Assembly: GCA_964537995.1 (NCBI GenBank)
Contig: CAZICW010000015.1
Span: 1 to 32,495, forward strand
DNA from: JAFLUQ01 sp964537995
GTDB taxonomy: Bacteria; Bacillota; Clostridia; UMGS1883
Length of the DNA stretch: 32,495 nt
Reading direction: 5' to 3'
Below, piece by piece: positions 15,715 through 23,406 of this stretch. The stretch's first letter is position 1, and every line of letters begins with the position of its first letter. The notes beneath the pieces were generated by a model, which was not told the DNA's origin, did not search any database, and saw only the letters and a list, made by a program, of their open reading frames with translations. A program made the translations under genes and the position numbers.

Positions 15715-16551
15715 ATGCGGGTAACAAAAATGCACGGCGCCGGAAACGATTATATTTATATAAACTGCTTTGAGGAAACCGTAGCCGATCCCTCACGCGC
15801 GGCAAGGGAACTGAGCGACCGCCGTTTTTGGCTCGGCAGCGACGGGCTTGTGCTGATAAAGCCGAGCGAGGTTGCCGATTTTGAAATGGATATGTATAAT
15901 TCCGACGGCTCGCGTGCCGAAATGTGCGGCAACGCAATACGCTGCGTCGGCAAGTATGTCTACGACAACGCTCTGACGGATAAAACCGAAATAACCGTTT
16001 CCACCGGCGCGGGAATAAAACATATAAGCCTCTTGCTTGAAAACGGGAAGGTCGTCGGCGCAAGGGCAGATATGGGCAAGCCCATACTCCGCCCCTCGGA
16101 TATTCCCTGCCTTTTTGACGGAGATACGGCGCTAAGCCGTCCGATAACCGTGAACGGAAGGGACTACAGCGTAAGCTGCGTTTCGATGGGAAACCCGCAC
16201 GCCGTCGTATACGTCGGCGATGTGGACGGCCTTGAAATCGAAAAGATAGGGCCGTATTTTGAAGCCCATGAGATGTTCCCGAAAAAGACAAATACGGAAT
16301 TTGTAAAAGTGATTTCCCGCGACTGTCTGCAAATGAGAGTGTGGGAACGCGGAGCGGGCGAGACATGGGCTTGCGGAACGGGAGCCTGCGCGTCTCTTGT
16401 GGCGACCGTGCTGAACGGTCTGTGCGACAGAAAGGCGACTCTCAGACTTCGCGGCGGAGATCTTGCGATTGAATGGGACGAAAAAACCGACCATGTGTTT
16501 ATGACCGGCCCCGCGGTCACCGTATATACGACGGAAATAGACTACAAATAA
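15715..16551 (+). CDS. dapF: Diaminopimelate epimerase
   Basis: Converts LL- to meso-diaminopimelate for lysine and peptidoglycan. 278 residues from ATG 15715 (AGGAG six bases upstream). The frame extends into the end of the ANTAR gene, but that extension lacks a ribosome site. Both catalytic cysteines are present: Cys71 in EMCGNAIRCVG and Cys220 in WACGTGACASLVA. The N-terminus TKMHGAGNDY is the family signature. It is 13 bases from both neighbours, so clearly in an operon with dapL. Confidence 0.97.
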   Translation: MRVTKMHGAGNDYIYINCFEETVADPSRAARELSDRRFWLGSDGLVLIKPSEVADFEMDMYNSDGSRAEMCGNAIRCVGKYVYDNALTDKTEITVSTGAGIKHISLLLENGKVVGARADMGKPILRPSDIPCLFDGDTALSRPITVNGRDYSVSCVSMGNPHAVVYVGDVDGLEIEKIGPYFEAHEMFPKKTNTEFVKVISRDCLQMRVWERGAGETWACGTGACASLVATVLNGLCDRKATLRLRGGDLAIEWDEKTDHVFMTGPAVTVYTTEIDYK

Positions 16552-16564
16552 AGGAGATTGGTTT

Positions 16565-17788
16565 ATGGCAAAGATAAACGGGAACTACCTCAAGCTCCCC
16601 GGAAGCTATCTCTTCAGCACGATTGCGAAAAAGGTCGCCGAATACAAGGCGGCAAATCCCGATAAAAGTGTGATAAGCCTCGGTATAGGCGACGTTACGC
16701 TTCCGCTTCCGAAGGCGGTTATCGAGGCAATGCACAAGGCGGTTGACGAAATGGCAGTCAAGGAAACCTTCCGAGGCTACGGGCCGGAGCAGGGCTATGC
16801 CTTCCTGCGCGAGGCGATTGCCGAAAATGACTATAGAGCGCGCGGCACAGACATCTCTCCCGACGAAATTTTTGTTTCCGACGGCGCGAAAAGCGATACC
16901 GGCAACATAGGCGATATTTTTTCAACCGACAATATTGTCGCTGTGTGCGACCCCGTATATCCTGTTTATGTGGATACAAACGCTATGGCGGGCCGCGGCG
17001 GAGATTATGACGCGGCGTCGGGAATGTGGACAAATATAGTTTATATGCCCTGCCTTGAGGAAAATAATTTCCTTCCCGAGCTTCCGTCCCGCCGCAGCGA
17101 CATAATTTATCTCTGCTTCCCGAACAATCCTTCGGGCGCGGCAGCCACAAGGGAGGAACTGACGAAGTGGGTTAGGTACGCGAAGGAAAATAATTCCGTC
17201 ATTTTCTTCGATGCGGCGTATGAAGCGTATATAACCGAGGAAAACATTCCTCACAGCATATATGAAATCGAGGGCGCGAAGGACTGCGCCATAGAGTTCC
17301 GCTCCTTCAGCAAGAATGCGGGCTTTACGGGTACGCGCTGCGCCTTTACGGTAATTCCCGAAGCTCTCAGGATAGACGGCGTGAGCGTAAAAGCGCTTTG
17401 GAACCGCCGTCACACCACGAAATTCAACGGCGTCCCGTATGTTATCCAACGCGGAGCCGAGGCCGTTTACAGCGAAGAAGGAAAGGCGCAGACCAAGGAG
17501 CTTGTTTCATACTACCTTAAAAACGCCCGTTACATTCGCACCGAGCTGTCAGCGGCGGGATTCGGCGTAAGCGGCGGCGTCAATTCGCCGTATGTATGGC
17601 TTAAGGTTCCCGACGGAAAGACAAGCTGGGAATTTTTCGATGAGCTGCTTGAAAGGGCAAATGTCGTCGGAACCCCCGGCAGCGGCTTCGGCCCGAGCGG
17701 AGAGGGCTATTTCCGTCTTACGGGCTTCGGCAGCCATGAAAATACCGAGGAAGCCATTGACAGAATTAAGACAGTATTTTGTAAATAA
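16565..17788 (+). CDS. dapL: LL-diaminopimelate aminotransferase
   Basis: PLP aminotransferase that makes LL-DAP directly from tetrahydrodipicolinate and glutamate, bypassing the succinyl or acetyl branch. 407 residues, the usual DapL length. It begins INGNYLKLPGSYLFSTIAKKV, strongly DapL-like, and has YLCFPNNPSGAAATREEL and the PLP lysine K250 in SFSKNAGFTGTRCAF. With dapF next to it, the cell makes meso-DAP by the aminotransferase route and so probably has a DAP-type wall. AAAGGAGATT precedes the start. Confidence 0.96.
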   Translation: MAKINGNYLKLPGSYLFSTIAKKVAEYKAANPDKSVISLGIGDVTLPLPKAVIEAMHKAVDEMAVKETFRGYGPEQGYAFLREAIAENDYRARGTDISPDEIFVSDGAKSDTGNIGDIFSTDNIVAVCDPVYPVYVDTNAMAGRGGDYDAASGMWTNIVYMPCLEENNFLPELPSRRSDIIYLCFPNNPSGAAATREELTKWVRYAKENNSVIFFDAAYEAYITEENIPHSIYEIEGAKDCAIEFRSFSKNAGFTGTRCAFTVIPEALRIDGVSVKALWNRRHTTKFNGVPYVIQRGAEAVYSEEGKAQTKELVSYYLKNARYIRTELSAAGFGVSGGVNSPYVWLKVPDGKTSWEFFDELLERANVVGTPGSGFGPSGEGYFRLTGFGSHENTEEAIDRIKTVFCK

Positions 17789-17823
17789 ATTTTTAATATA
17801 ACTTTATAGGAGGTCATATTGCC

Positions 17824-18525
17824 ATGAAGAAGGAAATGCTTTACGAGGGCAAAGCAAAAAAGGTCTATCTTACGGATAACGAGGATCAGCTCATTGTTGA
17901 CTACAAGGATGACGCCACGGCGTTCAACGGTCTTAAAAAGGGCAGCATTGAGAATAAGGGCGTCGTTAATAACCGCATGACGAATCTTATTTTCAAAATG
18001 CTTGAAAAAAAGGGAATCCCGACGCATCTTATCGAGGAAATAAGCGACCGTGAAACTCTTGTCAAAAGGGTTGAAATTGTCCCGCTGGAGGTAATTGTGC
18101 GCAATGTCGCCGCCGGCAGCTTTTCAAAACGCTTCGGAGTGGAAGAAGGAACGGCTTTGCTTTCGCCGACATTGGAATTTTGCTATAAAAACGATGATCT
18201 CGGCGACCCTATGATTAACGACTATCAAATTTACGCTCTCGGTCTTGCGACAAAGGAGGAGCTTGAAGCAATAAGCGATATGACCTTTAAGATTAACGAA
18301 GCGCTTTGCGAATTTTTCAGGGAACTGAACATAAGGCTCATCGACTTCAAAATCGAATTCGGACGCTATCACGGACAGATTATTCTTGCCGACGAAATTT
18401 CCCCCGACACTTGCCGCCTGTGGGACGCGGATACCAACGAAAAGCTTGATAAGGATCGCTTCCGCCGCGACATGGGAAATGTCGAGGGGGCTTATGCCGA
18501 GGTGTTCAAGCGTCTCGGACTGTAA
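17824..18525 (+). CDS. purC: Phosphoribosylaminoimidazole-succinocarboxamide synthase (SAICAR synthetase)
   Basis: Joins CAIR and aspartate with ATP in purine synthesis. 233 residues, the normal bacterial length. The N-terminal MLYEGKAKKVY, SAICAR motifs LEVIVRNVAAGSFSKR and LIDFKIEFGR, and ILADEISPDTCRLWD are family signatures. AGGAGG lies 10 bases before the ATG. It is 35 bases after dapL and 47 before purF, with no convincing promoter or terminator in either gap. Co-transcription with the glnA/dap genes is possible. Confidence 0.97.
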   Translation: MKKEMLYEGKAKKVYLTDNEDQLIVDYKDDATAFNGLKKGSIENKGVVNNRMTNLIFKMLEKKGIPTHLIEEISDRETLVKRVEIVPLEVIVRNVAAGSFSKRFGVEEGTALLSPTLEFCYKNDDLGDPMINDYQIYALGLATKEELEAISDMTFKINEALCEFFRELNIRLIDFKIEFGRYHGQIILADEISPDTCRLWDADTNEKLDKDRFRRDMGNVEGAYAEVFKRLGL

Positions 18526-18572
18526 ACAGAAAAGGAATAACGGATTAATCATGCCTTTTACGGAGGTTCGTC

Positions 18573-19988
18573 ATGGAACACAGCTATAAACCCAAAGAAG
18601 AATGCGGGATTTTTGGAATTTTTGACAACGACTCTCTGGATTGCGCGCAGCTCACATATTACGGGCTGTTCTCTTTGCAGCATAGGGGACAGGAGAGCTG
18701 CGGCATTGCCGTAAGCTGCAACAGGGACATAAAGCACTATAAAAATATGGGGCTTGTCAATGAGGTTTTTACAAACGATATTCTTGAGAACCTTCGGGGA
18801 GAAATGGCAATCGGTCATGTTCGCTATTCCACAACCGGTGAAAGCCGCCGCGAAAATGCCCAGCCGCTTGTTACAAAATATGTCAAGGGCGCGCTGGCAA
18901 TTGCCCATAACGGCAACCTCACCAACGGAGCGCAGCTCCGTGACGACTTTGAAAAAAAGGGCTTGATTTTTCAGACAACCATTGATTCCGAGGCAATTGC
19001 CTATGTTATTGCGCGTGAACGTTTGAAAAGCAAGAGCGTTGAGGAAGCGGTGGTCAAAAGTATACCGTATATAAGCGGAGCCTATTCCTTGCTTGTAATG
19101 AGCCCTCAGAAGCTTATAGCCGCAAGAGATATTTACGGTCTGCGTCCGCTTTCCATAGGCAAAATAGGCAATTCATGGGTGTTTGCGAGCGAAACCTGCG
19201 CCCTTGACGCCGTAGGGGCGGAATTTGTCCGCGACGTTGAGCCGGGAGAGGTTATACTTTGCGACCGTGAACGCGGCCTTGTATCCTTCCGGGACAATTG
19301 CCGCGCCGTCAAGCCCCGTATGTGTATTTTCGAGTACATTTATTTTGCCCGTCCCGACAGCAATATCTGCGGAATGAGCGTATATCAGGCGCGTAAAAAC
19401 GCGGGTCGTCTGCTTGCAAGGAGCCATCCCGTTGAAGCCGATATAATTGTCGGCGTACCTGACAGCGGACTTGACGCCGCCATCGGCTACAGCGAGGAGT
19501 CCGGCATACCATACGAGCACGGCTTCATAAAAAATCGCTACGTTGGACGGACATTCATTCAGCCAAGTCAGGAAATGCGCGAACGCAGCGTCTGCCTGAA
19601 GCTGAATCCTCTCCGAGACATTGTCGGAGGAAAACGCGTTGTAATGATTGACGACTCGATTGTGCGCGGTACAACCTGCCGCCGTATTGTCAGTATGATG
19701 AAGGACGCGGGAGCAAAGGAAGTGCATATGCGCGTTTCGTCGCCGCCGTTCCTATACCCTTGCTATTTCGGCACCGATATTCCCTCTCAGGATTTGCTTG
19801 TGTCGTGGCAGAGGAGCGTTGAGGAGGTGCGCCGGATTATCAACGCCGATTCCTTGGGCTTTCTTCCTCTTGAATCCCTCGGAGATATGATAGACGGGGC
19901 GTGTACGGGCTTTTGCGACGCGTGCTTTTCGGGGAATTACCCTATGCCCGTTCCTTATGACGAAGTCCTTAAAGAGCGCGGATATTAA
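18573..19988 (+). CDS. purF: Amidophosphoribosyltransferase
   Basis: First committed purine step: transfers glutamine amide nitrogen to PRPP. 471 residues. A ten-residue propeptide precedes the nucleophile Cys11 (EECGIFGIF), as in the Bacillus-type enzyme, which is processed to free the cysteine. The N-terminal Ntn glutaminase domain (LQHRGQESCGIA) is followed by the PRPP-binding loop VVMIDDSIVRGTT. Cysteines in MCIFEYIYFARPDS, YPCYFGTD and GFCDACF fit the [4Fe-4S] cluster form. GGAGG is six bases before the ATG. It ends the plus-strand run, before a strong hairpin. Confidence 0.96.
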   Translation: MEHSYKPKEECGIFGIFDNDSLDCAQLTYYGLFSLQHRGQESCGIAVSCNRDIKHYKNMGLVNEVFTNDILENLRGEMAIGHVRYSTTGESRRENAQPLVTKYVKGALAIAHNGNLTNGAQLRDDFEKKGLIFQTTIDSEAIAYVIARERLKSKSVEEAVVKSIPYISGAYSLLVMSPQKLIAARDIYGLRPLSIGKIGNSWVFASETCALDAVGAEFVRDVEPGEVILCDRERGLVSFRDNCRAVKPRMCIFEYIYFARPDSNICGMSVYQARKNAGRLLARSHPVEADIIVGVPDSGLDAAIGYSEESGIPYEHGFIKNRYVGRTFIQPSQEMRERSVCLKLNPLRDIVGGKRVVMIDDSIVRGTTCRRIVSMMKDAGAKEVHMRVSSPPFLYPCYFGTDIPSQDLLVSWQRSVEEVRRIINADSLGFLPLESLGDMIDGACTGFCDACFSGNYPMPVPYDEVLKERGY

Positions 19989-20004
19989 AGCGCCGATTAC
20001 TCAA

Positions 20005-20049
20005 AAGGGCTGCGGCAAATTGGTTTTTAACCGTTTTGCCGCAGCCCTT
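20005..20049 (+). terminator. Hairpin terminator after purF
   Basis: 15-bp perfect stem (20005-20019 with 20035-20049), whose 15-base loop can form a further four-pair GGTT/AACC helix. The following DNA is AT-rich but has no continuous T-run, so termination is likely but not certain. Confidence 0.7.
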
Positions 20050-20081
20050 GATTATTAATCGTAACAGAAACAGCATAAAAT

Positions 20082-20116
20082 TTTGCCGGAAAATCCCTGA
20101 CGGATTCTCCGGCAAA
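20082..20116 (-). terminator. Hairpin terminator of the minus-strand repeat protein
   Basis: 15-pair stem with one mismatch (20082-20096 with 20102-20116) and a 5-base loop, directly after the minus-strand stop. On that strand it is followed by ATTTTA. It faces the purF hairpin, so the convergent genes are insulated from each other. Confidence 0.7.
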
Positions 20117-20127
20117 GCGCTATGCGA

Positions 20128-21897
20128 TTAATAGCCTAAATCAATTTCTTCGTCGTCAGTATAAGCGTCTTCATCGTCCGTATAGGCGTCCGCGAATTCC
20201 ATTTCAAGCTCAACCGAGTCGTCGGCGGGAATGTTAAATATTTCCACGGCGTCATCGTCGGAAATCGTTTCGTCCTCGACGTCCATTTCAAGCTCTACCT
20301 CCTCCGGTTCGGATATGTCCAGTCCGAGAGGCGTTACACTGTCGCCGTTAACGGTGATTGTCTTGCTGACGGTGCTGCTGTTTGTATAGCCGCTCTTTAT
20401 GCCTATCATTTTCAGCACGCAAGTCTCGTAAACCTTGATTGACGTGCCCGAGGAAACGGCCGTGCCATATTCCTTGGGGCTTGTGCCGTCGAGAGTATAA
20501 TAGATTTTTGCGCCCGACGTGGAGCATTTGAGCGTTACCTTTGTATATGTGGAGTAGGTTTTTGTTGTGGCGGTCGGATTGGCTACGGTTGTGGACGAAG
20601 ACGAGGAGCCGACCGTAATTTCCTTGGTAACCACATTGCTGTTTACACAGCCCGTCTTAACCGCAATAACCTTAAGCGTGCAGCTTGACGAAATCGTGAA
20701 GGCGGAGGAATATTTTTTGCTGCTCGTTGTCGGGGTTGCGCCGTTGGTGGTATAGTATATCGTCGCTCCGCTCTGCGCGCTGAGAGTTACCTTCTTTGAA
20801 CCGCTTGACAGGGTGGATATGCTGCCGGTGGGAGTTTCGGCCTGCGAAACCGTGATGTTGTAAGTAAGCGTCTTGCTGTCCTCATAGCCGGATTTTATTG
20901 CCACAGCCTGAATCGTTGTCGTTCCCTGAGTTGTAATTTTTATACCGGACGAGGTGTACTTTGTTCCGTTGGTCTTTGACGGAGTTGAGCCGTCGGTGGT
21001 ATAGTACATTGACGCGCCGCTTGTGGAGCAGGTCAGCTTGACCGTGTAGCCCCCGATAACCGCGGTCGGCGTCGCGGAGGGAGTTGAACACCGCGGTTCT
21101 TCAACCTCAACGGTAACGCTTTTGACGCTGCTGTTGGAATAGCCGCTCTTTACGGCAATTGCCTTAATATTTGTATCGGAGGTAATCGTGAAGGCGGAGG
21201 AATATTTTTTGCTGCTCGTTGTCGGGGTTGCGCCGTTGGTGGTATAGTATATCGTCGCTCCGCTCGTGGCGCTCTTAATCGTCACCTTTTTGCCGTTTGT
21301 GGTAGTAGAGGTAGTCACCGTCGGCGTTTCGCATCGCGATATGGTGCAGGAAGCCGTTGAAACGGAGCTGTTGGAATAGCCGCTCTTTACGGCAATCGCC
21401 TTGACAACGCAGGTTTCGGTCACAATCACTCCGGACGAGGTGTATTTTGTGCTGGAGGTTGTGGGGGTTGTACCGTCGGTGGTATAGTATATCGTCGCTC
21501 CGCTCGTGGCGCTCTTAATCGTCACCTTTTTGCCGCCCGCAACAGATGTCGCGGAGAATGTCGGCGCGGAGGCCCTTGCCTTGGTAACCGTTACAAGATA
21601 ATAGCCGACGTCGCTGTATTCTTGGGTTGTACTGTCATAGGCGACGGCGCGAACTTCGCAGGTCGAGGTCACCTTTACCCTTGAGGAATATTTGGAACTG
21701 CTTGTCGTCGGATCCTTTCCGGTTGTGGTGTAGTAAATTTTCACATTGTCGGAATCACTCGTAAGAGTGAACGTCGCATAGCCCGTATATGACGTAACGG
21801 ATATGTTGGGAGCGGAAATGTCGCTGTCGGCAGACGCTGTTATAAACGGCACTGCAAGCATGGTCAACATCACCAGCAAAACGGTAAATTTTTTCAT
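20128..21897 (-). CDS. Secreted protein of six chitobiase C-terminal-like repeats with acidic tail
   Basis: 589 residues, with a signal peptide (1-23, ending FITASA). Six repeats of about 75-80 residues follow, each with I-Y-Y-T-T-x-G-x-x-P-T-T-S-S, a K-Y-x-S stretch and IAVKSGYSNS near its end. This matches the chitobiase/beta-hexosaminidase C-terminal (FN3/Ig-like) family, often used as spacer or sugar-binding modules on bacterial surfaces. The last ~60 residues are very acidic, with DAYTDDE twice in tandem. No catalytic domain, LPxTG motif, SLH domain or membrane anchor is visible, so it may be released or held by wall interactions. Specific function unknown. AAGGAG precedes the ATG, and it is transcribed divergently from dacF. 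Confidence 0.8.
   Translation of the reverse strand: MKKFTVLLVMLTMLAVPFITASADSDISAPNISVTSYTGYATFTLTSDSDNVKIYYTTTGKDPTTSSSKYSSRVKVTSTCEVRAVAYDSTTQEYSDVGYYLVTVTKARASAPTFSATSVAGGKKVTIKSATSGATIYYTTDGTTPTTSSTKYTSSGVIVTETCVVKAIAVKSGYSNSSVSTASCTISRCETPTVTTSTTTNGKKVTIKSATSGATIYYTTNGATPTTSSKKYSSAFTITSDTNIKAIAVKSGYSNSSVKSVTVEVEEPRCSTPSATPTAVIGGYTVKLTCSTSGASMYYTTDGSTPSKTNGTKYTSSGIKITTQGTTTIQAVAIKSGYEDSKTLTYNITVSQAETPTGSISTLSSGSKKVTLSAQSGATIYYTTNGATPTTSSKKYSSAFTISSSCTLKVIAVKTGCVNSNVVTKEITVGSSSSSTTVANPTATTKTYSTYTKVTLKCSTSGAKIYYTLDGTSPKEYGTAVSSGTSIKVYETCVLKMIGIKSGYTNSSTVSKTITVNGDSVTPLGLDISEPEEVELEMDVEDETISDDDAVEIFNIPADDSVELEMEFADAYTDDEDAYTDDEEIDLGY
20692..20773. repeat. 82-bp exact repeat (copy 1) in the repeat-protein gene
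   Basis: Identical to 21184-21265, 492 bases away, encoding the same part of repeats 5 and 3. Perfect DNA identity while other repeats have diverged suggests recent duplication or gene conversion. Confidence 0.9.
21184..21265. repeat. 82-bp exact repeat (copy 2) in the repeat-protein gene
   Basis: Second copy of 20692-20773. Its end overlaps another exact repeat: 58 bp at 21238-21295 recur at 21478-21535, 240 bases away, one protein-repeat unit. Confidence 0.9.
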
Positions 21898-21948
21898 CTT
21901 TTATTCTCCTTCCGAAATTTTCCTGTAACCTTTCCTTACCCTGTCTTT

Positions 21949-21977
21949 ATATTAACAGCAAAAACAGAAAATGTAAA
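21949..21977 (-). promoter_or_regulatory. Promoter of the secreted repeat protein
   Basis: Minus strand: -35 TTTACA (plus-strand 21972-21977), 17-base spacer, -10 TAATAT (21949-21954, four of six). It lies about 50 bases before the ATG. Confidence 0.55.
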
Positions 21978-22015
21978 GGGGGTTGGGCGGTTTGTAATCT
22001 TATTTTAAAGTGCAA

Positions 22016-22054
22016 TTTACACTTTTGTAATATTTTTATACTATTATATATACG
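22016..22054 (+). promoter_or_regulatory. dacF: Probable promoter region of the carboxypeptidase gene
   Basis: AT-rich DNA with TTTACA (22016-22021) and TTGTAA (22025-22030) as possible -35 boxes, and TATACT (22037-22042) or TATACG (22049-22054) as possible -10 boxes. No pairing is ideal. Confidence 0.35.
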
Positions 22055-22084
22055 ATAAAATATGTCAAAAAAGGGGGTGCATCG

Positions 22085-23164
22085 GTGAAAAAACGGGTTT
22101 TATGTCTGATTCTGACGCTTGTTGCGCTGCTCGGGAGCGTTCCGTCGTTTGCCGCCGACAGCATCTCCGTCACAAGTCAGGCGGCTATAGTCATAGATTT
22201 CGATACAGGATACACCGTCTATGAAAAAAATGCCGACGCGCCCCGCGCACCGGCAAGCATGACTAAGATAATGAGCCTTTACACCTTTTTCAGCCGTATG
22301 GACGGGAACGGAATTTCCCTTGACACTGCGGTGACGATTGACCCTGACGTCGCGGCGCTTTCGGTTCAGGCGGGACTGAGCAACGTACCGCTTTCGGCGG
22401 GAGAGACTGTTACGGTAGATACGCTGCTGAGGGCGTCCTGCGTGGTATCGGCAAACGCGGCAATTGTCGCCCTCGGAAAGCTTGTCGGCGGAACCGAGGA
22501 GAGCTTTGTTGGGCTTATGAATGACGACGCTCGGACGCTTGGGCTTACCGCTGTTTTCTATGATGCGTCGGGGCTGAGCAATTCAAATTCGATAACGGCG
22601 CGCAGCATGGCGGCGCTCTGCCGCCGTATAATAGCGGATTTCCCGCAAATTTTGAATTATACCTCGCTGACGACCTTCACCTTCAAGGGCAAGACCTACA
22701 GCTCCACAAACAGGCTGCTTGAAGGAATTTCCGGAGCGTATCCCGGTACTGACGGACTTAAAACCGGCTATATAGGCGTGGCGGGCTATTGCCTGTGCGC
22801 AACCTCAAAGCGCGAAGGACGGCGTATTATAGCGGTTACAATGGGTTCTTCAAGTATGTCGGCCCGCACGAGCGACGGCTATGCTCTGCTTCGTTACGGC
22901 TTCCGCGAGCTTGAGGAGGTCGTCGAGCTGATTTATTCCATAAAAGGAAGCTTTTCCGAATACGGGGACGGCACCTCGGTAACTCTCAGCGCCGTTCCGC
23001 AAGGCTTTTCCGCCGACGTGTACTGGTATAAGGACGGAGAATTGCTTGAAAGCCTCGACTCGGTATGGATTGACAACGGCTCGGTATTTACCGTCGGCGA
23101 CAGCTCTGACGGACTTGAATTTATAATATCGGTGGGACCGTACAATATTTTGCTGATGAAGTAA
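22085..23164 (+). CDS. dacF: Secreted D-alanyl-D-alanine carboxypeptidase (penicillin-binding protein, S11 family)
   Basis: Removes the terminal D-Ala from peptidoglycan stem peptides outside the membrane. 359 residues, starting at GTG 22085 (AGGGGGTG five bases upstream), with a signal peptide (1-24, ending PSFAA). All three active-site motifs are present: S58-M-T-K61, S122-A-N124 and K226-T-G228. After the catalytic domain, the C-terminus (about 285-359) does not look like the usual PBP5 C-terminal domain with a membrane-binding helix. Segments such as VYWYKDGELLESLDS suggest an Ig-like beta fold. Monocistronic, with its own terminator. The dacF symbol is by similarity to the sporulation-era Firmicutes enzyme; dacA/dacB-type naming is equally possible. 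Confidence 0.9.
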   Translation: MKKRVLCLILTLVALLGSVPSFAADSISVTSQAAIVIDFDTGYTVYEKNADAPRAPASMTKIMSLYTFFSRMDGNGISLDTAVTIDPDVAALSVQAGLSNVPLSAGETVTVDTLLRASCVVSANAAIVALGKLVGGTEESFVGLMNDDARTLGLTAVFYDASGLSNSNSITARSMAALCRRIIADFPQILNYTSLTTFTFKGKTYSSTNRLLEGISGAYPGTDGLKTGYIGVAGYCLCATSKREGRRIIAVTMGSSSMSARTSDGYALLRYGFRELEEVVELIYSIKGSFSEYGDGTSVTLSAVPQGFSADVYWYKDGELLESLDSVWIDNGSVFTVGDSSDGLEFIISVGPYNILLMK

Positions 23165-23200
23165 AAGCCTTCCTTTGCTGTCGGAAGGCTTTTCTTTTTT
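23163..23200 (+). terminator. Intrinsic terminator of the carboxypeptidase gene
   Basis: 11-bp perfect stem (23163-23173 with 23183-23193), nine-base loop, then CTTTTTT. The stem begins within the stop codon TAA. Confidence 0.9.
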
Positions 23201-23215
23201 GTGAATCGTACAAGT

Positions 23216-23278
23216 GAAGCGCCGACTTATTCGCGTCCGCGGCGCGCCGCTTGCCGGCTTGGATTCGGCTGGCGCTTC
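23216..23278. repeat. GC-rich inverted repeat before the fab promoter
   Basis: Arms GAAGCGCC (23216-23223) and GGCGCTTC (23271-23278) flank a GC-rich core with the 12-base palindrome GCGGCGCGCCGC (23239-23250). The 11-mer GCGCCGCTTGC (23244-23254) also occurs in the ilv terminator (9128-9138). Possibly a degenerate palindromic repeat; function unknown. Confidence 0.5.
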
Positions 23279-23306
23279 GGGCTGCTTGTGTTTTGATAAA
23301 TTTTCC

Positions 23307-23335
23307 TTGACAACAGGAAGTATTTGTTTTATAAT
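23307..23335 (+). promoter_or_regulatory. Consensus promoter of the fab/acc operon
   Basis: Perfect -35 TTGACA (23307-23312), 17-base spacer, perfect -10 TATAAT (23330-23335). The leader to fabH is about 65 bases. No FapR- or FabT-type palindrome was recognised around it. Confidence 0.85.
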
Positions 23336-23406
23336 TAGATTGAAATTATATGAACACTATCGCCCGCGAAGCAAGAGCGGCAATTTTGAGAGGAGAACAT
23401 CTATTT

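Noticed and set aside
17757..17785. TTGACA at the end of dapL as a promoter for purC
   Set aside because: Within 16-18 bases there is no reasonable -10. The nearest candidates are 12 or 19 bases away and weak.
20500..21540. Regular repeats as a CRISPR array
   Set aside because: The repeats are in frame within one secreted-protein gene, about 240 bases apart, and encode a recognisable protein repeat.
23286..23345. FapR or FabT operator at the fab promoter
   Set aside because: Only a half-site-like TTTTGAT upstream of -35 was found. No complete palindrome matches either consensus.
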